A DNA stretch of 64,000 nt. It comes from Oxalobacteraceae bacterium (lineage in GTDB: Bacteria > Pseudomonadota > Gammaproteobacteria > Burkholderiales > Burkholderiaceae_D). Location: positions 298,718-362,717 of the forward strand of contig JABTBR010000001.1 of assembly GCA_013284265.1 (NCBI GenBank), in the 5' to 3' direction. The position numbers and the translations under genes were made by a program. The notes beneath the pieces are model-generated. The model saw nothing but the letters and a program-made list of their open reading frames with translations. It did no database searches and was not told the DNA's origin. This document shows positions 28,644 to 38,096 of the stretch, one piece after another; the first letter of the stretch is position 1, and every line of letters begins with the position of its first letter.

Positions 28644-28707
28644 CTCAATGGTAGAGCGGAAGCCTTCCAAGCTTTCCACGAGGGTTCGATTCCCTTCACC
28701 CGCTCCA
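28634..28707 (+). tRNA. Phage-encoded tRNA-Gly (anticodon UCC)
   Basis: A 74-nt cloverleaf including CCA. Acceptor GCGGGTG pairs with CACCCGC, D arm GCTCAATGGTAGAGC, anticodon loop CTTCCAA (UCC), T loop TTCGATT. The anticodon and T stems each end in one G-U pair. It is in the middle of the prophage, far from att, so it is cargo and not an integration scar. Confidence 0.9.
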
Positions 28708-28738
28708 GTGTCTCCAGCCCGGTACATGCCGGGCCTTT

Positions 28739-28776
28739 GCCGCCTGCCGCATCACTGCGCTGGCGGCTTTTCTTTT
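28739..28776 (+). terminator. Intrinsic terminator downstream of tRNA-Gly
   Basis: GCCGCC (28739-28744) pairs with GGCGGC (28762-28767), extended by an inner CGC/GCG pair, followed by TTTTCTTTTT. A second small stem (GCCCGG / CCGGGC) lies just upstream. Confidence 0.7.
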
Positions 28777-28787
28777 TGAGGTGCCCT

Positions 28788-28988
28788 ATGGCTTTGCGAA
28801 CGCATGAGATGCGCAGCCTGATTCTCTGCGCTGCTACAGCCCCAAAGGGGGAGTTGCTGGGTCAACTCGTCACGCAACTCATGGACTCCGAGCGTGCGCG
28901 TGAGATTCTGCGCGCCAAGGGGTACGGATGCACCGGCATGTCAGCCAGCGCAACTGCTGCTCAGGTGCCGAACGCTCCCAACCACTGA
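28788..28988 (+). CDS. Small hypothetical phage protein
   Basis: A 66-residue protein (MALRTHEMRSLILCAATAPK...). GAGGTG lies 7 bases before the ATG. Helical, no recognised family. Precedes the HNH gene by 14 bases. Confidence 0.55.
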   Translation: MALRTHEMRSLILCAATAPKGELLGQLVTQLMDSERAREILRAKGYGCTGMSASATAAQVPNAPNH

Positions 28989-29002
28989 AGGGAGAGAAGT
29001 AG

Positions 29003-29440
29003 ATGCCACGCCGCGCCAAATCGATCTGCCGACAGGCAGGCTGCGGCGCTCTGATCGACAAGCCTGGGCACTGCGACAAACACAAGAAGGCCAACCAGGC
29101 GGCAGACGCCGAGCAGCGCGGTACCGCCCACGAGCGCGGTTACACCAGCGCATGGAGCAAGGCCAGAGCAGGTTATCTACGCGCACATCCATTGTGCGTT
29201 GCCTGCGCTAAGGAGGGGCGCCCCGCTGTTCCGGCGAACGTGGTCGACCACATCACCGCGCACAAGCTGAAGGCCGCGTTGGACAGCGGCAACGAGCAAG
29301 CAATAGCCAAGGCTAAGGCGCTGTTCTGGGATAGCGATGGCAACTGGCAGTCGCTGTGCAAGCGGCACCATGACCGAAAGACCGCGACCGAGGATGGCGG
29401 ATGGGGCCGCGCTGGTGCAGTTCGAGCCGGGATCGCCTGA
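29003..29440 (+). CDS. HNH endonuclease
   Basis: A 145-residue protein with zinc-binding cysteines (CRQAGCG, CDKH, LCVACAKEG), the HNH core VVDHITAH and the closing W-x-x-LCKRHHDRK. In HK97-type phages an HNH nuclease immediately precedes the terminase small subunit and is needed for efficient cos cleavage and packaging; the position here is the same. Confidence 0.9.
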   Translation: MPRRAKSICRQAGCGALIDKPGHCDKHKKANQAADAEQRGTAHERGYTSAWSKARAGYLRAHPLCVACAKEGRPAVPANVVDHITAHKLKAALDSGNEQAIAKAKALFWDSDGNWQSLCKRHHDRKTATEDGGWGRAGAVRAGIA

Positions 29441-29597
29441 GTTGTTGCGACAAGGCAATGATTGCCCCGGGGTACGTCAAAAGTCTAGGGACTTTTCCGT
29501 CCAGACCGTCCTGTCCCTCGAATTTTTACGCCCGCGAAATATGAAATCAAACCGGACCCGCCATTAATTGCGGAAAGGCAACGAAAGGCAGGTAGAA
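29441..29597. other. Non-coding gap, candidate packaging (cos) region
   Basis: 157 bases between HNH and the terminase small subunit with no ORF. It contains the partly palindromic stretch around AGGGACTTTTCCGTCC (29490-29505) and a following GTCCTGTCCCTC. Position between HNH and terS is where cos lies in HK97-like phages. No proof from sequence. Confidence 0.3.
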
Positions 29598-30077
29598 ATG
29601 GCAGGTGTTGCGGGGAGGTCGGGCCGGAAACCAAAGCCGGCCGAACGCAAGATCGCCGCCGGCAATCCGGGCAAGCGTGCCATCAATAAAAATGCGCCGG
29701 ACTTCGGCCTGGCCACCGACATCGACGCTCCGGACTGGATCGTCGGCGAGGCGCGAAACATGTGGGCGCGCATCGCGCCTCTGCTGCTTAAGCAAAAGGT
29801 GCTGCAGGTAACGGACCTACACAACGTCGAGGGGTTTTGCGTTGCCTACGGCACCTGGCGCGCTGCGTCGGACCATGTGATCACGAACGGCGTCGTTGTC
29901 GAGGGCGCCACCGGCGGCCCGATCAAGAACCCGGCGTTGACCGCGCTGAACGAGGCGGCTAAGCAGATGATCGCCTTCGGTTCGCTGCTCGGCCTGGACC
30001 CGGCGAGTCGCCAGCGGCTCGTCGGCGCCGGGAAGAAGCAGGGAAACAATCAATTTGGCGCTCTGATCCATGGCTGA
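29598..30077 (+). CDS. terS: Terminase small subunit, P27 family
   Basis: Recognises the packaging site. The 159-residue protein starts [18 protein letters not shown] at the ATG at 29598; a TTG ten codons upstream is less likely. The basic N-terminus, [12 protein letters not shown], the W-x-R helix and the C-terminal [31 protein letters not shown] are typical of the P27 small terminase family. Overlaps terL by 8 bases. Confidence 0.85.
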   Translation: MAGVAGRSGRKPKPAERKIAAGNPGKRAINKNAPDFGLATDIDAPDWIVGEARNMWARIAPLLLKQKVLQVTDLHNVEGFCVAYGTWRAASDHVITNGVVVEGATGGPIKNPALTALNEAAKQMIAFGSLLGLDPASRQRLVGAGKKQGNNQFGALIHG

Positions 30078-31779
30078 AAAAAAATATCCTCGGGTCGAGC
30101 AAGCGAACAAGTACGCGCGCGATGTCGTCGCAGGCCGTTTGGTTGCCTGCCGCTGGGTGAAACTGGCTTGCCAGCGCCACCTGGACGATCTGGCGAACAG
30201 TCGTACGCGCGGCAGCACATACCCATACAAGTTCGACGCCGCCGAAGCGGAAAAGAAGCTGCATTTTATCGAACTGCTGCCGCACACCAAGGGCGAATGG
30301 GGCTTCAAGCGCCAAGCGGTGACGCTGGAACCATGGCAGAAATTCGGCCTGGCCTGCACCTTTGGCTGGCGCCACAAAAAGACGGGCTTCCGCCGTTTTC
30401 GCGAGAGCTACTGGGAAGTATCCCGGAAAAATGGCAAGTCGGTCATCGGTGCTGGCGTGGCGCTGGGTATGTTCGTGGCCGATAACGAGTTCGGTGCCGA
30501 GGTGTACTCCGGCGCGACCACGGAAAAACAGGCATGGGAAGTATTCCGTCCGGCGCGTCTGATGGTGAAGCGCACGCCGCTGTTGGTCGAGGCGGCCGGT
30601 ATCGAGGTCAACGCGGCCAGCCTGACGCTGCCGGAAGACGGCAGCCGGTTCGAGCCACTGATCGGCAGCCCGGGTGACGGCGCCTCGCCATCGTGCGCGA
30701 TCATCGACGAGTACCATGAACACGACTCGGCAGCACTGTACGAAACCATGCTGACCGGCATGGGCGCGCGCCGGCAGCCGCTGATCCTGATCATCACCAC
30801 CGCCGGCGCCAACATCGAGGGACCGTGCTACGACAAGCGTCGCCAGGTGATCGAAATGTTGGACGGCACGGTTCCCGACGACGAGTTGTTCGGTTGGATT
30901 TTCACCATCGACGAAGGCGACGAATGGATTGATCCGGCCGTGCTGGCCAAGGCCAATCCGAATATGGGTGTATCGGTGTTCCGGTCCTACCTGGAGAGCC
31001 AGCAGCAGAAGGCAATCCGCAGCGCGCGCTTCACCAATACGTTCAAAACTAAGCATCTGAACGTGTGGACGTCGGCGAAAACCGGCTTCTACAACTTGGA
31101 AAAATGGCGTGGGTGCGAAGACAAGACCCTGACGGACGAGCAGTTCGAGGGGCAGTCGTGCACCCTGGGCTTTGACTTGGCCCGCAAGCTGGACATGAAC
31201 AGCATGGCCAAGGTGTGGCACCGCGACATTGACGGAAAACGGCACTACTACAGCGTCGGCCCGAAATTCTGGGTGCCCGAGGAAACGGTTCGTGATACCG
31301 ATAACAAGCGGATGGCGGAACGGTTCCAGGCCTGGGTGAACACCGGCATGCTTGACGAGACGGAGGGCGCTGAAGTCGACTATCGCGAGATATTGGCCTC
31401 AGCCATCGAGGTCAACAAGGTGTCGCCTGTTAACGAATGCCCGATCGATCCGCATGGCGCCACCGGCCTGTCGCATCAGCTGGATGACGAAGGGCTCAAC
31501 CCCATCGTCGTCACCCAGAACTACACGAATATGAGCGACCCGATGAAAGAGCTGGAGTCGGCAATCGCGTCGGGCCGCTTCCACCATGACGGCAATCCGA
31601 TCATGACCTGGTGCGTGTCCAACGTCATCGGCAAGTTTTTGCCGGGAAACGACGACGTGGTGCGCCCGATCAAGCAAGGCGAAGACAATAAAATCGACGG
31701 CGCTGTCGCGCTGATCATGGCCATCGGCCGGATATTGCACGCCGATCCGGAAGAAGAAGTTCAAATTATTAGCCTATAA
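30070..31779 (+). CDS. terL: Terminase large subunit
   Basis: Packaging ATPase/nuclease. The 569-residue protein has the Terminase_1 architecture: ATPase Walker A-like VSRKNGKS, Walker [11 protein letters not shown], coupling motif LIIITTAGA, and a C-terminal nuclease domain with [12 protein letters not shown] (metal Asp) and later [18 protein letters not shown] Asp ([11 protein letters not shown]). It is followed at once by the portal gene. Confidence 0.95.
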   Translation: MAEKKYPRVEQANKYARDVVAGRLVACRWVKLACQRHLDDLANSRTRGSTYPYKFDAAEAEKKLHFIELLPHTKGEWGFKRQAVTLEPWQKFGLACTFGWRHKKTGFRRFRESYWEVSRKNGKSVIGAGVALGMFVADNEFGAEVYSGATTEKQAWEVFRPARLMVKRTPLLVEAAGIEVNAASLTLPEDGSRFEPLIGSPGDGASPSCAIIDEYHEHDSAALYETMLTGMGARRQPLILIITTAGANIEGPCYDKRRQVIEMLDGTVPDDELFGWIFTIDEGDEWIDPAVLAKANPNMGVSVFRSYLESQQQKAIRSARFTNTFKTKHLNVWTSAKTGFYNLEKWRGCEDKTLTDEQFEGQSCTLGFDLARKLDMNSMAKVWHRDIDGKRHYYSVGPKFWVPEETVRDTDNKRMAERFQAWVNTGMLDETEGAEVDYREILASAIEVNKVSPVNECPIDPHGATGLSHQLDDEGLNPIVVTQNYTNMSDPMKELESAIASGRFHHDGNPIMTWCVSNVIGKFLPGNDDVVRPIKQGEDNKIDGAVALIMAIGRILHADPEEEVQIISL

Positions 31780-31782
31780 CCG

Positions 31783-33066
31783 ATGATCAATCCACTTAAA
31801 AGACTGGCGGCCATGTTCGGCGTCGGCACTCCCGCGCCCGCAAGTGGCACGATCGAGAATGCCGTCACCGTGGTCCGGTCGAGCGATCCGCAAATCATCG
31901 CGATGCTGGGGGGCGAGTCATCCGCATCTGGCTTTCCAGTGACGGCCGACACCGCGATGCGCGTATCCGCCGTGTTCGCATCGGTACGCTTGCTCGCCGG
32001 TACCCTGGCATCCATTCCTGTGTCGATCTATCGCGAGGTAGACGGCGTGCGCGAGAGTATTCAGCCCGACTTGTGGTGGCTGCTCAATGAAGAGCCGATC
32101 GCCAACTGGACCTCCGCGGCGATGTGGAGCTGGGTGATGCAATCCCGGATGATGCGCGGCGATGGATATGTGGAGATTGTCCGGGCCGGCGCCAGAATCA
32201 GCGCCCTTCGTCCGCACCACCCGGACCTGGTGAACGGGCGAAAAGTCGGGGATTACCTGATTTACAGCGTTACCGATGAGGACGGCCGGGTACGCGCCGT
32301 GCATCAAGACGACATGCTGCATTTCACCGGTTTCGGATTCAACGGTGTGCGCAGCATGTCCGCCATTCAGTGGGGCGCCTTTCAGTCGATCGGCGTGGCG
32401 CTCGCGGCCGACACCTTCTCCGGCAGCTTCTTTGCGAATGGCGCGGCCCCGAAGCACGTACTGACCACGCTCGCAAAGCTCGATGCCGAGCAAATCGAGC
32501 AGCTTCGTTCGGAGTACTCAAAAAAATACTCCGGCCCTCGCAATGCCGGCGCGCCCATGGTGCTGCCAAAGGACGTGGACCTGAAAGAGATGTCCATGAC
32601 CGCGGGCGACGCGCAGCTGCTGGAAACGCGTAAATACCAGGTTGTCGATATCGCCCGTGCTATGGGCGTGCCTGCCCACTTGATCGGCGCGCAAGAAACG
32701 ACCAGTTCCTGGGGAGCTGGCGTGCAGGCGCAGACCCTGGGTTTCATCAAATTCTCCATGCAGGCTCACTTGGACATCGTGCGGCAGGAGTTAAACCGGA
32801 AACTGTTCCGCCGGGCCTCGCCGTTCGTCGAGCACAAGATGGAATCGCTGATGTCTGGCGATTCGAAGGCCGAAGGCGACTACATGCGCCAGTGCGTCGG
32901 CGGCTCCCAGGGGCCGGGCTGGATGACCATCAACGAAGCCCGCCGCATCAAGAACCTCCCGCCAGTCCCTGGTGGCGACGTTATTTACCGCCCCGATAAG
33001 GCCGCGCCCACCGCTCCCGAAACCAAGGATGACAATGAAAAAGATAGTGCAGCTGATCCGCAATAA
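31783..33066 (+). CDS. HK97-family portal protein
   Basis: Forms the dodecameric DNA entry ring. The 427-residue protein has the family patterns TAMRVSAVFASVRLLAGTLAS, VMQSRMMRGDGYVEIVR, HQDDMLHFTGFGFNGVRSMS and MGVPAHLIGAQETTSSWGAG. The C-terminal 30 residues overlap the protease gene. Confidence 0.95.
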   Translation: MINPLKRLAAMFGVGTPAPASGTIENAVTVVRSSDPQIIAMLGGESSASGFPVTADTAMRVSAVFASVRLLAGTLASIPVSIYREVDGVRESIQPDLWWLLNEEPIANWTSAAMWSWVMQSRMMRGDGYVEIVRAGARISALRPHHPDLVNGRKVGDYLIYSVTDEDGRVRAVHQDDMLHFTGFGFNGVRSMSAIQWGAFQSIGVALAADTFSGSFFANGAAPKHVLTTLAKLDAEQIEQLRSEYSKKYSGPRNAGAPMVLPKDVDLKEMSMTAGDAQLLETRKYQVVDIARAMGVPAHLIGAQETTSSWGAGVQAQTLGFIKFSMQAHLDIVRQELNRKLFRRASPFVEHKMESLMSGDSKAEGDYMRQCVGGSQGPGWMTINEARRIKNLPPVPGGDVIYRPDKAAPTAPETKDDNEKDSAADPQ

Positions 33067-33727
33067 CGCAGGCCGCGAGCAGGCGACGATCCGTGCCGAG
33101 GGCGAAGATTCTGTAATTTACCTGTACGACATCATCGATCCGTACTGGGGAGTCGGTGCGGCGCAGTTCAACAAGGAGCTGGCCAGCATGCACGGGAAGA
33201 AAGTGACGCTGCGCGTCAATTCGCCCGGCGGCGACGTGTTCGACGGCCGCGCCATGGCAACAGCCATCGCCCAGCACGGCGATGTACACGCCATCATTGA
33301 AGGCTTGGCCGCCAGCGCCGCCACCTACGTGACCTCGGCCTGCGCCAGCGTGCAGATCGCCGCTGGCAGCTTCTACATGATCCACTATGCCTGGACCATG
33401 GCCTACGGGAACAAAGACGACCTGCTGAAGACGGCCGACTTGCTGGGGAAAATCGACAACACCATCATCGACGACTACGTCAAAAAGACCGGCAAGACGC
33501 GCGACGAGATCGCCGCCTGGATGAGCGCGGAAACCTGGTTCACCGCCGACGAGGCCGTGGCCAACGGTTTTGCTGACGCGGTCAGTGATTCGGTCAAGGT
33601 CGAAAACAAATGGGATCTCAGCGCTTACAGCAACGCGCCCAAGCCGCCACCGCGCGATGACGCAGCGGACTGGGAGGCCGCCCGCCAGCGCAACATGAAT
33701 CGCCTTCGCCTCCACGAAATCGGATAA
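33035..33727 (+). CDS. ClpP-like head maturation protease
   Basis: Processes capsid scaffolding. A 230-residue S14/ClpP-type serine protease: LRVNSPGGDVFDG (oxyanion region), EGLAASAATYVTSA with the nucleophilic Ser, and MIHYAWT with the catalytic His. The ATG at 33035 has AAGGA six bases upstream and overlaps the portal gene by 32 bases. Confidence 0.92.
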   Translation: MKKIVQLIRNNAGREQATIRAEGEDSVIYLYDIIDPYWGVGAAQFNKELASMHGKKVTLRVNSPGGDVFDGRAMATAIAQHGDVHAIIEGLAASAATYVTSACASVQIAAGSFYMIHYAWTMAYGNKDDLLKTADLLGKIDNTIIDDYVKKTGKTRDEIAAWMSAETWFTADEAVANGFADAVSDSVKVENKWDLSAYSNAPKPPPRDDAADWEAARQRNMNRLRLHEIG

Positions 33728-33750
33728 CGCACTCGCGCAATCCAGCACCC

Positions 33751-33773
33751 AGCCGCCCCGAGCGGCTTTTTTT
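33751..33773 (+). terminator. Intrinsic terminator between protease and capsid
   Basis: Stem GCCGC / GCGGC with loop CCCGA and a seven-T tail. Confidence 0.75.
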
Positions 33774-33796
33774 ACGCCCGTAGAAAGGGAAATACA

Positions 33797-35017
33797 ATGA
33801 AATCGATTCAAGCACTGCGCGAGCAACGTCAGCAGCTCGCCAAAGAAGCCCGCAATCAGATGGCCAATAAAGGCGACCGCGCCTGGACCAAGGAGGATCA
33901 GACCGCCTTCGACGCGCGCGCCGACCTGATCGATTCGATCGAAAACGAGATCACCGCAATCGAAAAGGTGATGGCCTTTGAAGTCGAAGAACACAGCCGC
34001 GATGTCGAGAACTTCCGCAGTAATCCGGGCGCCTTGGCGGAGAACAACAATCCGCGCGCCTTGTTCGTCAAGCTGTTGCGGGAAGGCCCGCAGGGAATGT
34101 CACGGGAAGAAATTGCGGAAATCCGCAATACCATGTCGACCACCACCCCATCCCAGGGTGGCTACACCGTCCAGACCGACGTCGCGAAGGAGTTGATCGA
34201 TATCCTCAAGGCCTACGGCGGCATGCGTGGTGTGGCCAGCAGCATTACGACCTCGACGGGTAATCCCCTGGGCTACCCCAACTCCGACGGCACTTCGGAA
34301 GAGGGCGAGTGGGTTGCTGAAAATATCCAGGCATCGTCCGCCGATGCTTCGTTCGGCACCGTCGCCCTGAATCCGTTCAAGGCCAGTTCGAAGATCATCA
34401 CCATTCCGATGGAGCTGCTGGCGGACACCTCGATCGACATCATTGCGATGGTGAACAAGCGCATTCGCGATCGCATCGGCCGCACGATGAACAAGGGCTT
34501 CACCACCGGCACCGGCACTGGCCAGCCCAATGGTTTCGTGACCGCCGCCAGCGTCGGCAAGATCGGCGCCTCCGGCCAGACCGTCACCGTGTTGTACGAC
34601 GACCTGGTCGATCTGCAGGAATCGATCGACCAGGCCTACCAGGATGCCGGCACCTGTCGCTGGATGATGCACCAACAGACCCGCAAGGTCGTCCGCAAGA
34701 TCAAGGATGGCGCGGGACGTCCAATCTGGGCGGAATCCTACGAGGCAGGCATCAAGACGGGCACGCCGGCGCAATTGCTCGGCTCCGACGTCACGATCAA
34801 CAACGACATGGCCCAGCCGGCCGCTAACGCTAAGACGATCGGCTTCGGCGACTACTCGAAGTACATGATTCGCGACGTGCTGGACGTGACCCTGTTCCGC
34901 TTTGACGACTCCGCCTTTGCCACGAAGGGCCAGGTCGGTTTCCTCGCCTGGTCCCGCGCCGGCGGCAATCTCCTCGACGTCAACGGCATCAAGCTTTACC
35001 AGCAGTCCGCCACCTAA
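33797..35017 (+). CDS. HK97-type major capsid protein
   Basis: A 406-residue protein. The first ~110 residues are a coiled-coil delta/scaffold domain (MKSIQALREQRQQLAKEAR..., normally removed by the protease), followed by the HK97 fold: TPSQGGYTVQTDVAKELI, EGEWVAENIQASSADASFG, IPMELLADTSIDI and FTTGTGTGQPNGFV. AGAAAGGGA precedes the ATG. Confidence 0.95.
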   Translation: MKSIQALREQRQQLAKEARNQMANKGDRAWTKEDQTAFDARADLIDSIENEITAIEKVMAFEVEEHSRDVENFRSNPGALAENNNPRALFVKLLREGPQGMSREEIAEIRNTMSTTTPSQGGYTVQTDVAKELIDILKAYGGMRGVASSITTSTGNPLGYPNSDGTSEEGEWVAENIQASSADASFGTVALNPFKASSKIITIPMELLADTSIDIIAMVNKRIRDRIGRTMNKGFTTGTGTGQPNGFVTAASVGKIGASGQTVTVLYDDLVDLQESIDQAYQDAGTCRWMMHQQTRKVVRKIKDGAGRPIWAESYEAGIKTGTPAQLLGSDVTINNDMAQPAANAKTIGFGDYSKYMIRDVLDVTLFRFDDSAFATKGQVGFLAWSRAGGNLLDVNGIKLYQQSAT

Positions 35018-35068
35018 CGGCTCGGGCGGCGCGCCTCCGGCCGCCGCCCACCCATTCAAGGAAATCTC

Positions 35069-35314
35069 ATGTCCAAAAAACCTCCTGTGGCGGCTGGTGA
35101 AGTCGCGCGCGGTGTCAGCGCTTCCCCGTCTGATCCTGTTGTTGAAATTATCCAAACTGCGCCTGTTACCGTGCGCGCCCGTGTGCTGGTCGATTGCGAC
35201 TACGGTCGATGCAACGACGTGATCGAAATTGATGCGGACCTTGTTGAAGCCCTGGGGACCGTAGTTGACGCCGCCCCAGAGGCAGTGGCTTATGCCGATT
35301 CCTTGAAGGGCTGA
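35069..35314 (+). CDS. Small hypothetical head-module protein
   Basis: An 81-residue protein (MSKKPPVAAGEVARGVSASP...) with a strand-rich C-terminus (VRARVLVDCDYGRCNDVIEI). AAGGAAAT precedes it. The position after the capsid gene suggests a decoration or head-completion protein, but no family is recognised. Confidence 0.6.
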   Translation: MSKKPPVAAGEVARGVSASPSDPVVEIIQTAPVTVRARVLVDCDYGRCNDVIEIDADLVEALGTVVDAAPEAVAYADSLKG

Positions 35315-35316
35315 CC

Positions 35317-36735
35317 ATGACGATCCGCCTTCTGTGCGCATACGACAAATATCCGGCAAATGCAATCGTCAGTCTGGACGCTGGTACCGAGGCTGGATTG
35401 ATTGCCGCGAAGACCGCTAGTGCGAGTCTAACTGGCGGGGTAACCTATTATCCGCCACCGACTTCCAAGCCGCTGACCGCGGCTTCCGGCCGATTCCTGA
35501 ACAACGTGGCGCGCCAGCGCACGGTCGGCATCGCGGCCAACGCGCCCATTGCCGGGACATTCACCCTTGGGCGCCGCGCGCCGGGACCATTTGACGCAGT
35601 GCGCGCGGTTCTTACCGGAGCAGCGTCCAGCGCGGTGAATACGTTCAAGCTGTCGATTGCCACCTCGGCAAAGTACAACAACGGCTACATGCCAGTCAGC
35701 GCTGCCGGCGCGGCGCTGCCCTTTACGCTATTTACCTTCGGCACTACCGACGTGGAGAACCCACGAAACCCCGGAGGTGGTGCGGCTAACACGCTGATAG
35801 AGAACGCCAGTGGCTCGGGCGTCACTCTGGTCGAGGGAAGCGTTTCGTCCGATATCCTGCAGCACGTTTCGCAAGATCGTACCGATATCGCAGGGGCTGA
35901 TCCCTTCTACATACTGCGATTGCAGGGAACGAACCCGCCGGCCAAGGACATCCTGGAGTGCTCCTCCGCATCCCCCAATCCCTTCAGCTCGGTCATCCCC
36001 GAATTTTATTCGGGCTACTGGGCGGGTGCAGACTACACCACCGCAGATCCGCCTGGCGCTCCGACCCAAGGCTGGCTGCCTTGCGTCGATCTTATTTTCT
36101 ATCTGCGCGGGAAGGTTGTGTACTCGATCGCAAACGCCGCAGACAGCCTGGGCCAAGGCTGGGTGCCAACCAGCGTGGTGCCGCAATTCGGGGGCAATAT
36201 CAACGGTTGGTGCAGGCAGATGGTGGCCATGTTGAACGACGCCGGCATCACCGCGTCCTACACCGCACTCAACAATACCGGCAACTACTCCGAGATCTTC
36301 CACAACCGCGCTATCAATGCGCTGTATTCCGGAGGGCTTACCCACCTGTTCCTTGCCCCATGGAGCGTGAATGAGACCGCAAACGGAGTTGCGGGCGTCG
36401 TCGCTGCTCTCAAGCGTGTATCTCTGATTATCGGCTTGGCCGCACAGCGCCGGGTGAAGTTGATCTTGGTTCGTCCGTGGGCCGGGCAGGGGCTGGACAT
36501 GACGCTGTTCAACATGGTCCAAGCGTATTGCGACCAGTACGCAGCGTCGGGCGGCACCGCGGCGGACGCGCGCGAAGTGGTCAGCGCAGACCCGGCTTCC
36601 AACAACATCCGGCCAGAATTCGCGGTCAGGGATGCTAGCGGCGCAATCTTCGACACTATCCATCTGAACAACGCCGGGCACGAAGCGGTTGGTCGGCACT
36701 TCTTCAACACCCGCGCCGCCTTCGCATTATCGTAG
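35317..36735 (+). CDS. Putative SGNH/GDSL-like hydrolase in the head module
   Basis: A 472-residue protein two bases after the previous stop. The first ~270 residues are a strand-rich, Gly/Ala/Thr-rich structural region. The C-terminal ~200 residues look like an SGNH hydrolase: block I ANAADSLGQGW (Ser277), a central strand/helix pattern (RVKLILVRPWAG), and block V FDTIHLNNAGHE with D446-x-x-H449. Such esterases deacetylate surface polysaccharides; here it may be a virion-bound enzyme. A gene of this type between capsid and connector genes is unusual. Confidence 0.65.
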   Translation: MTIRLLCAYDKYPANAIVSLDAGTEAGLIAAKTASASLTGGVTYYPPPTSKPLTAASGRFLNNVARQRTVGIAANAPIAGTFTLGRRAPGPFDAVRAVLTGAASSAVNTFKLSIATSAKYNNGYMPVSAAGAALPFTLFTFGTTDVENPRNPGGGAANTLIENASGSGVTLVEGSVSSDILQHVSQDRTDIAGADPFYILRLQGTNPPAKDILECSSASPNPFSSVIPEFYSGYWAGADYTTADPPGAPTQGWLPCVDLIFYLRGKVVYSIANAADSLGQGWVPTSVVPQFGGNINGWCRQMVAMLNDAGITASYTALNNTGNYSEIFHNRAINALYSGGLTHLFLAPWSVNETANGVAGVVAALKRVSLIIGLAAQRRVKLILVRPWAGQGLDMTLFNMVQAYCDQYAASGGTAADAREVVSADPASNNIRPEFAVRDASGAIFDTIHLNNAGHEAVGRHFFNTRAAFALS

Positions 36736-36742
36736 GTGATAA

Positions 36743-37306
36743 ATGACAAAAATCCGAACTGCTGCCCCAACCGTGCTGGCCGTCACACTGGCCGAAGCCA
36801 AGGCCAGCTTACGTGTCGATGCTGACATCACCGACATGGATGACCTGGTCACGATGTGGGCGAAAGGCGTGATCGCGGACGCGGAGCACCTGACCGGTCA
36901 GCGCCTGATGGAGCAGACCTGGGAAGTTCGATTGCCGTGCTTCCCAGAAGCTATCAGCCTGCCGCATCCCGTGTTGACCATTCAGTCGGTGGCATATATC
37001 GACGCAGCGGGCGCCGACCAAGTGCTGGCCGCGCCCGCCTATCGGCTGAACCGCGCCGCCTACGCCAGCACGCTGACGCCGGCACGTGGCACCAGCTGGC
37101 CGGCCACGGCCGAAGACGACGCGGCCGTTGTGGTTACGCTCCAGTGCGGCCATGGCAACACGCCCGCCGCCACACCGGACAACTTCCGGCTGTATATCCT
37201 CGCAAAGCTGGCCGAACAGTTCGACCCGGCCACGCGGATGGAGCGCAACACGGTGCAATCGACCTACCTGGACGGCCTGCTCGACGCTTGCTGCTGCTAC
37301 GCATGA
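36743..37306 (+). CDS. Head-tail connector (gp6/phiE125 gp8-like)
   Basis: A 187-residue protein with the connector pattern VTLAEAKASLRVDADITDMDDLV and IADAEHLTGQRLMEQTWEVRLP, then VTLQCGHGN and a C-terminal helix. Binds under the portal. Overlaps the next gene by 4 bases. Confidence 0.85.
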   Translation: MTKIRTAAPTVLAVTLAEAKASLRVDADITDMDDLVTMWAKGVIADAEHLTGQRLMEQTWEVRLPCFPEAISLPHPVLTIQSVAYIDAAGADQVLAAPAYRLNRAAYASTLTPARGTSWPATAEDDAAVVVTLQCGHGNTPAATPDNFRLYILAKLAEQFDPATRMERNTVQSTYLDGLLDACCCYA

Positions 37307-37638
37307 GTCTCTCGGCGCTGCTGGATAAACGCATCACGCTCCAGGTGCTGAGCGAAGGCCGTGATGCAGCCGGCCAGGCCGGGGTGGCCGGATGGATCAA
37401 TTTCATTGCCGTCGGCGATGGAAAGATCTGGGCGGGCATCAAGGACATGAGTGGTCGTGAGCTGGTCGCCGCAGGCGCGCCGCAAAACCCGGTGCAGACC
37501 CTGATCACGATCCGGTACCGGCCCGGTGTCTTGGCGAAGATGCGGGCGCTGCACGGTGCCGACATTTACAGCATCGAGGCGGTGCTGGGTCAGGATAGCC
37601 GCAAGCTGACGCTGGCGTGCACGAGGCTGGCACGATGA
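37303..37638 (+). CDS. Head-tail adaptor/head-closure protein
   Basis: A 111-residue beta-rich protein: LLDKRITLQVLSEGRD (family start), WAGIKDMSGRELVAAG, TLITIRYRPGV and a C-terminal IYSIEAVLGQDSRKLTLACTR. This matches the small head-closure family (SPP1 gp16/HK97 gp7-type). Overlaps its neighbours. Confidence 0.82.
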   Translation: MSLSALLDKRITLQVLSEGRDAAGQAGVAGWINFIAVGDGKIWAGIKDMSGRELVAAGAPQNPVQTLITIRYRPGVLAKMRALHGADIYSIEAVLGQDSRKLTLACTRLAR

Positions 37639-38096
37639 CCTTCCACGTCGATTTGTCCGAGCTGGACGGTCTGCGCGCCCGCATCGAGAGCTTCGGTGTC
37701 GCTGTAAAAGAGAACGTGGCAATGCGAGGTGTCGCGGGAATGGCAAAAGTGGTCTACGACGAAGCGCGGTTTTACGCGCCGATATCGGAAAAGGCGCACG
37801 TCTTCTACGGCCGAAATTCCGTGCGTACCGGCGTCAAGTACACATTTCAGCCCGGCAATCTGAAAAGCGCGATTTATCGAACCTACTCGCCAGAACTGTC
37901 GAACGCCAACCACAAGGTATATCGCGTCAGCTGGAACCACCGCAAGGCGCCATACGGCCACATGGTGGAGTTCGGTACTTCGCACGCGCCGGCGTTTCCC
38001 TTCCTCGGCCGCGCGCTGTCCGCCATCCCACGCGCCATCGCCGCCGGCAAGTTCGAAATGACCGAGGCGATGCTGGAAATCACGAGGCAAGCATGA
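37635..38096 (+). CDS. Tail completion protein, HK97 gp10-like
   Basis: A 153-residue protein (MTFHVDLSELDGLRARIESF...). Typical gp10 features: VVYDEARFYAPISE, a basic segment, and HMVEFGTSHAPAFPFLGRAL near the C-terminus. The ATG overlaps the upstream stop. Confidence 0.82.
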   Translation: MTFHVDLSELDGLRARIESFGVAVKENVAMRGVAGMAKVVYDEARFYAPISEKAHVFYGRNSVRTGVKYTFQPGNLKSAIYRTYSPELSNANHKVYRVSWNHRKAPYGHMVEFGTSHAPAFPFLGRALSAIPRAIAAGKFEMTEAMLEITRQA

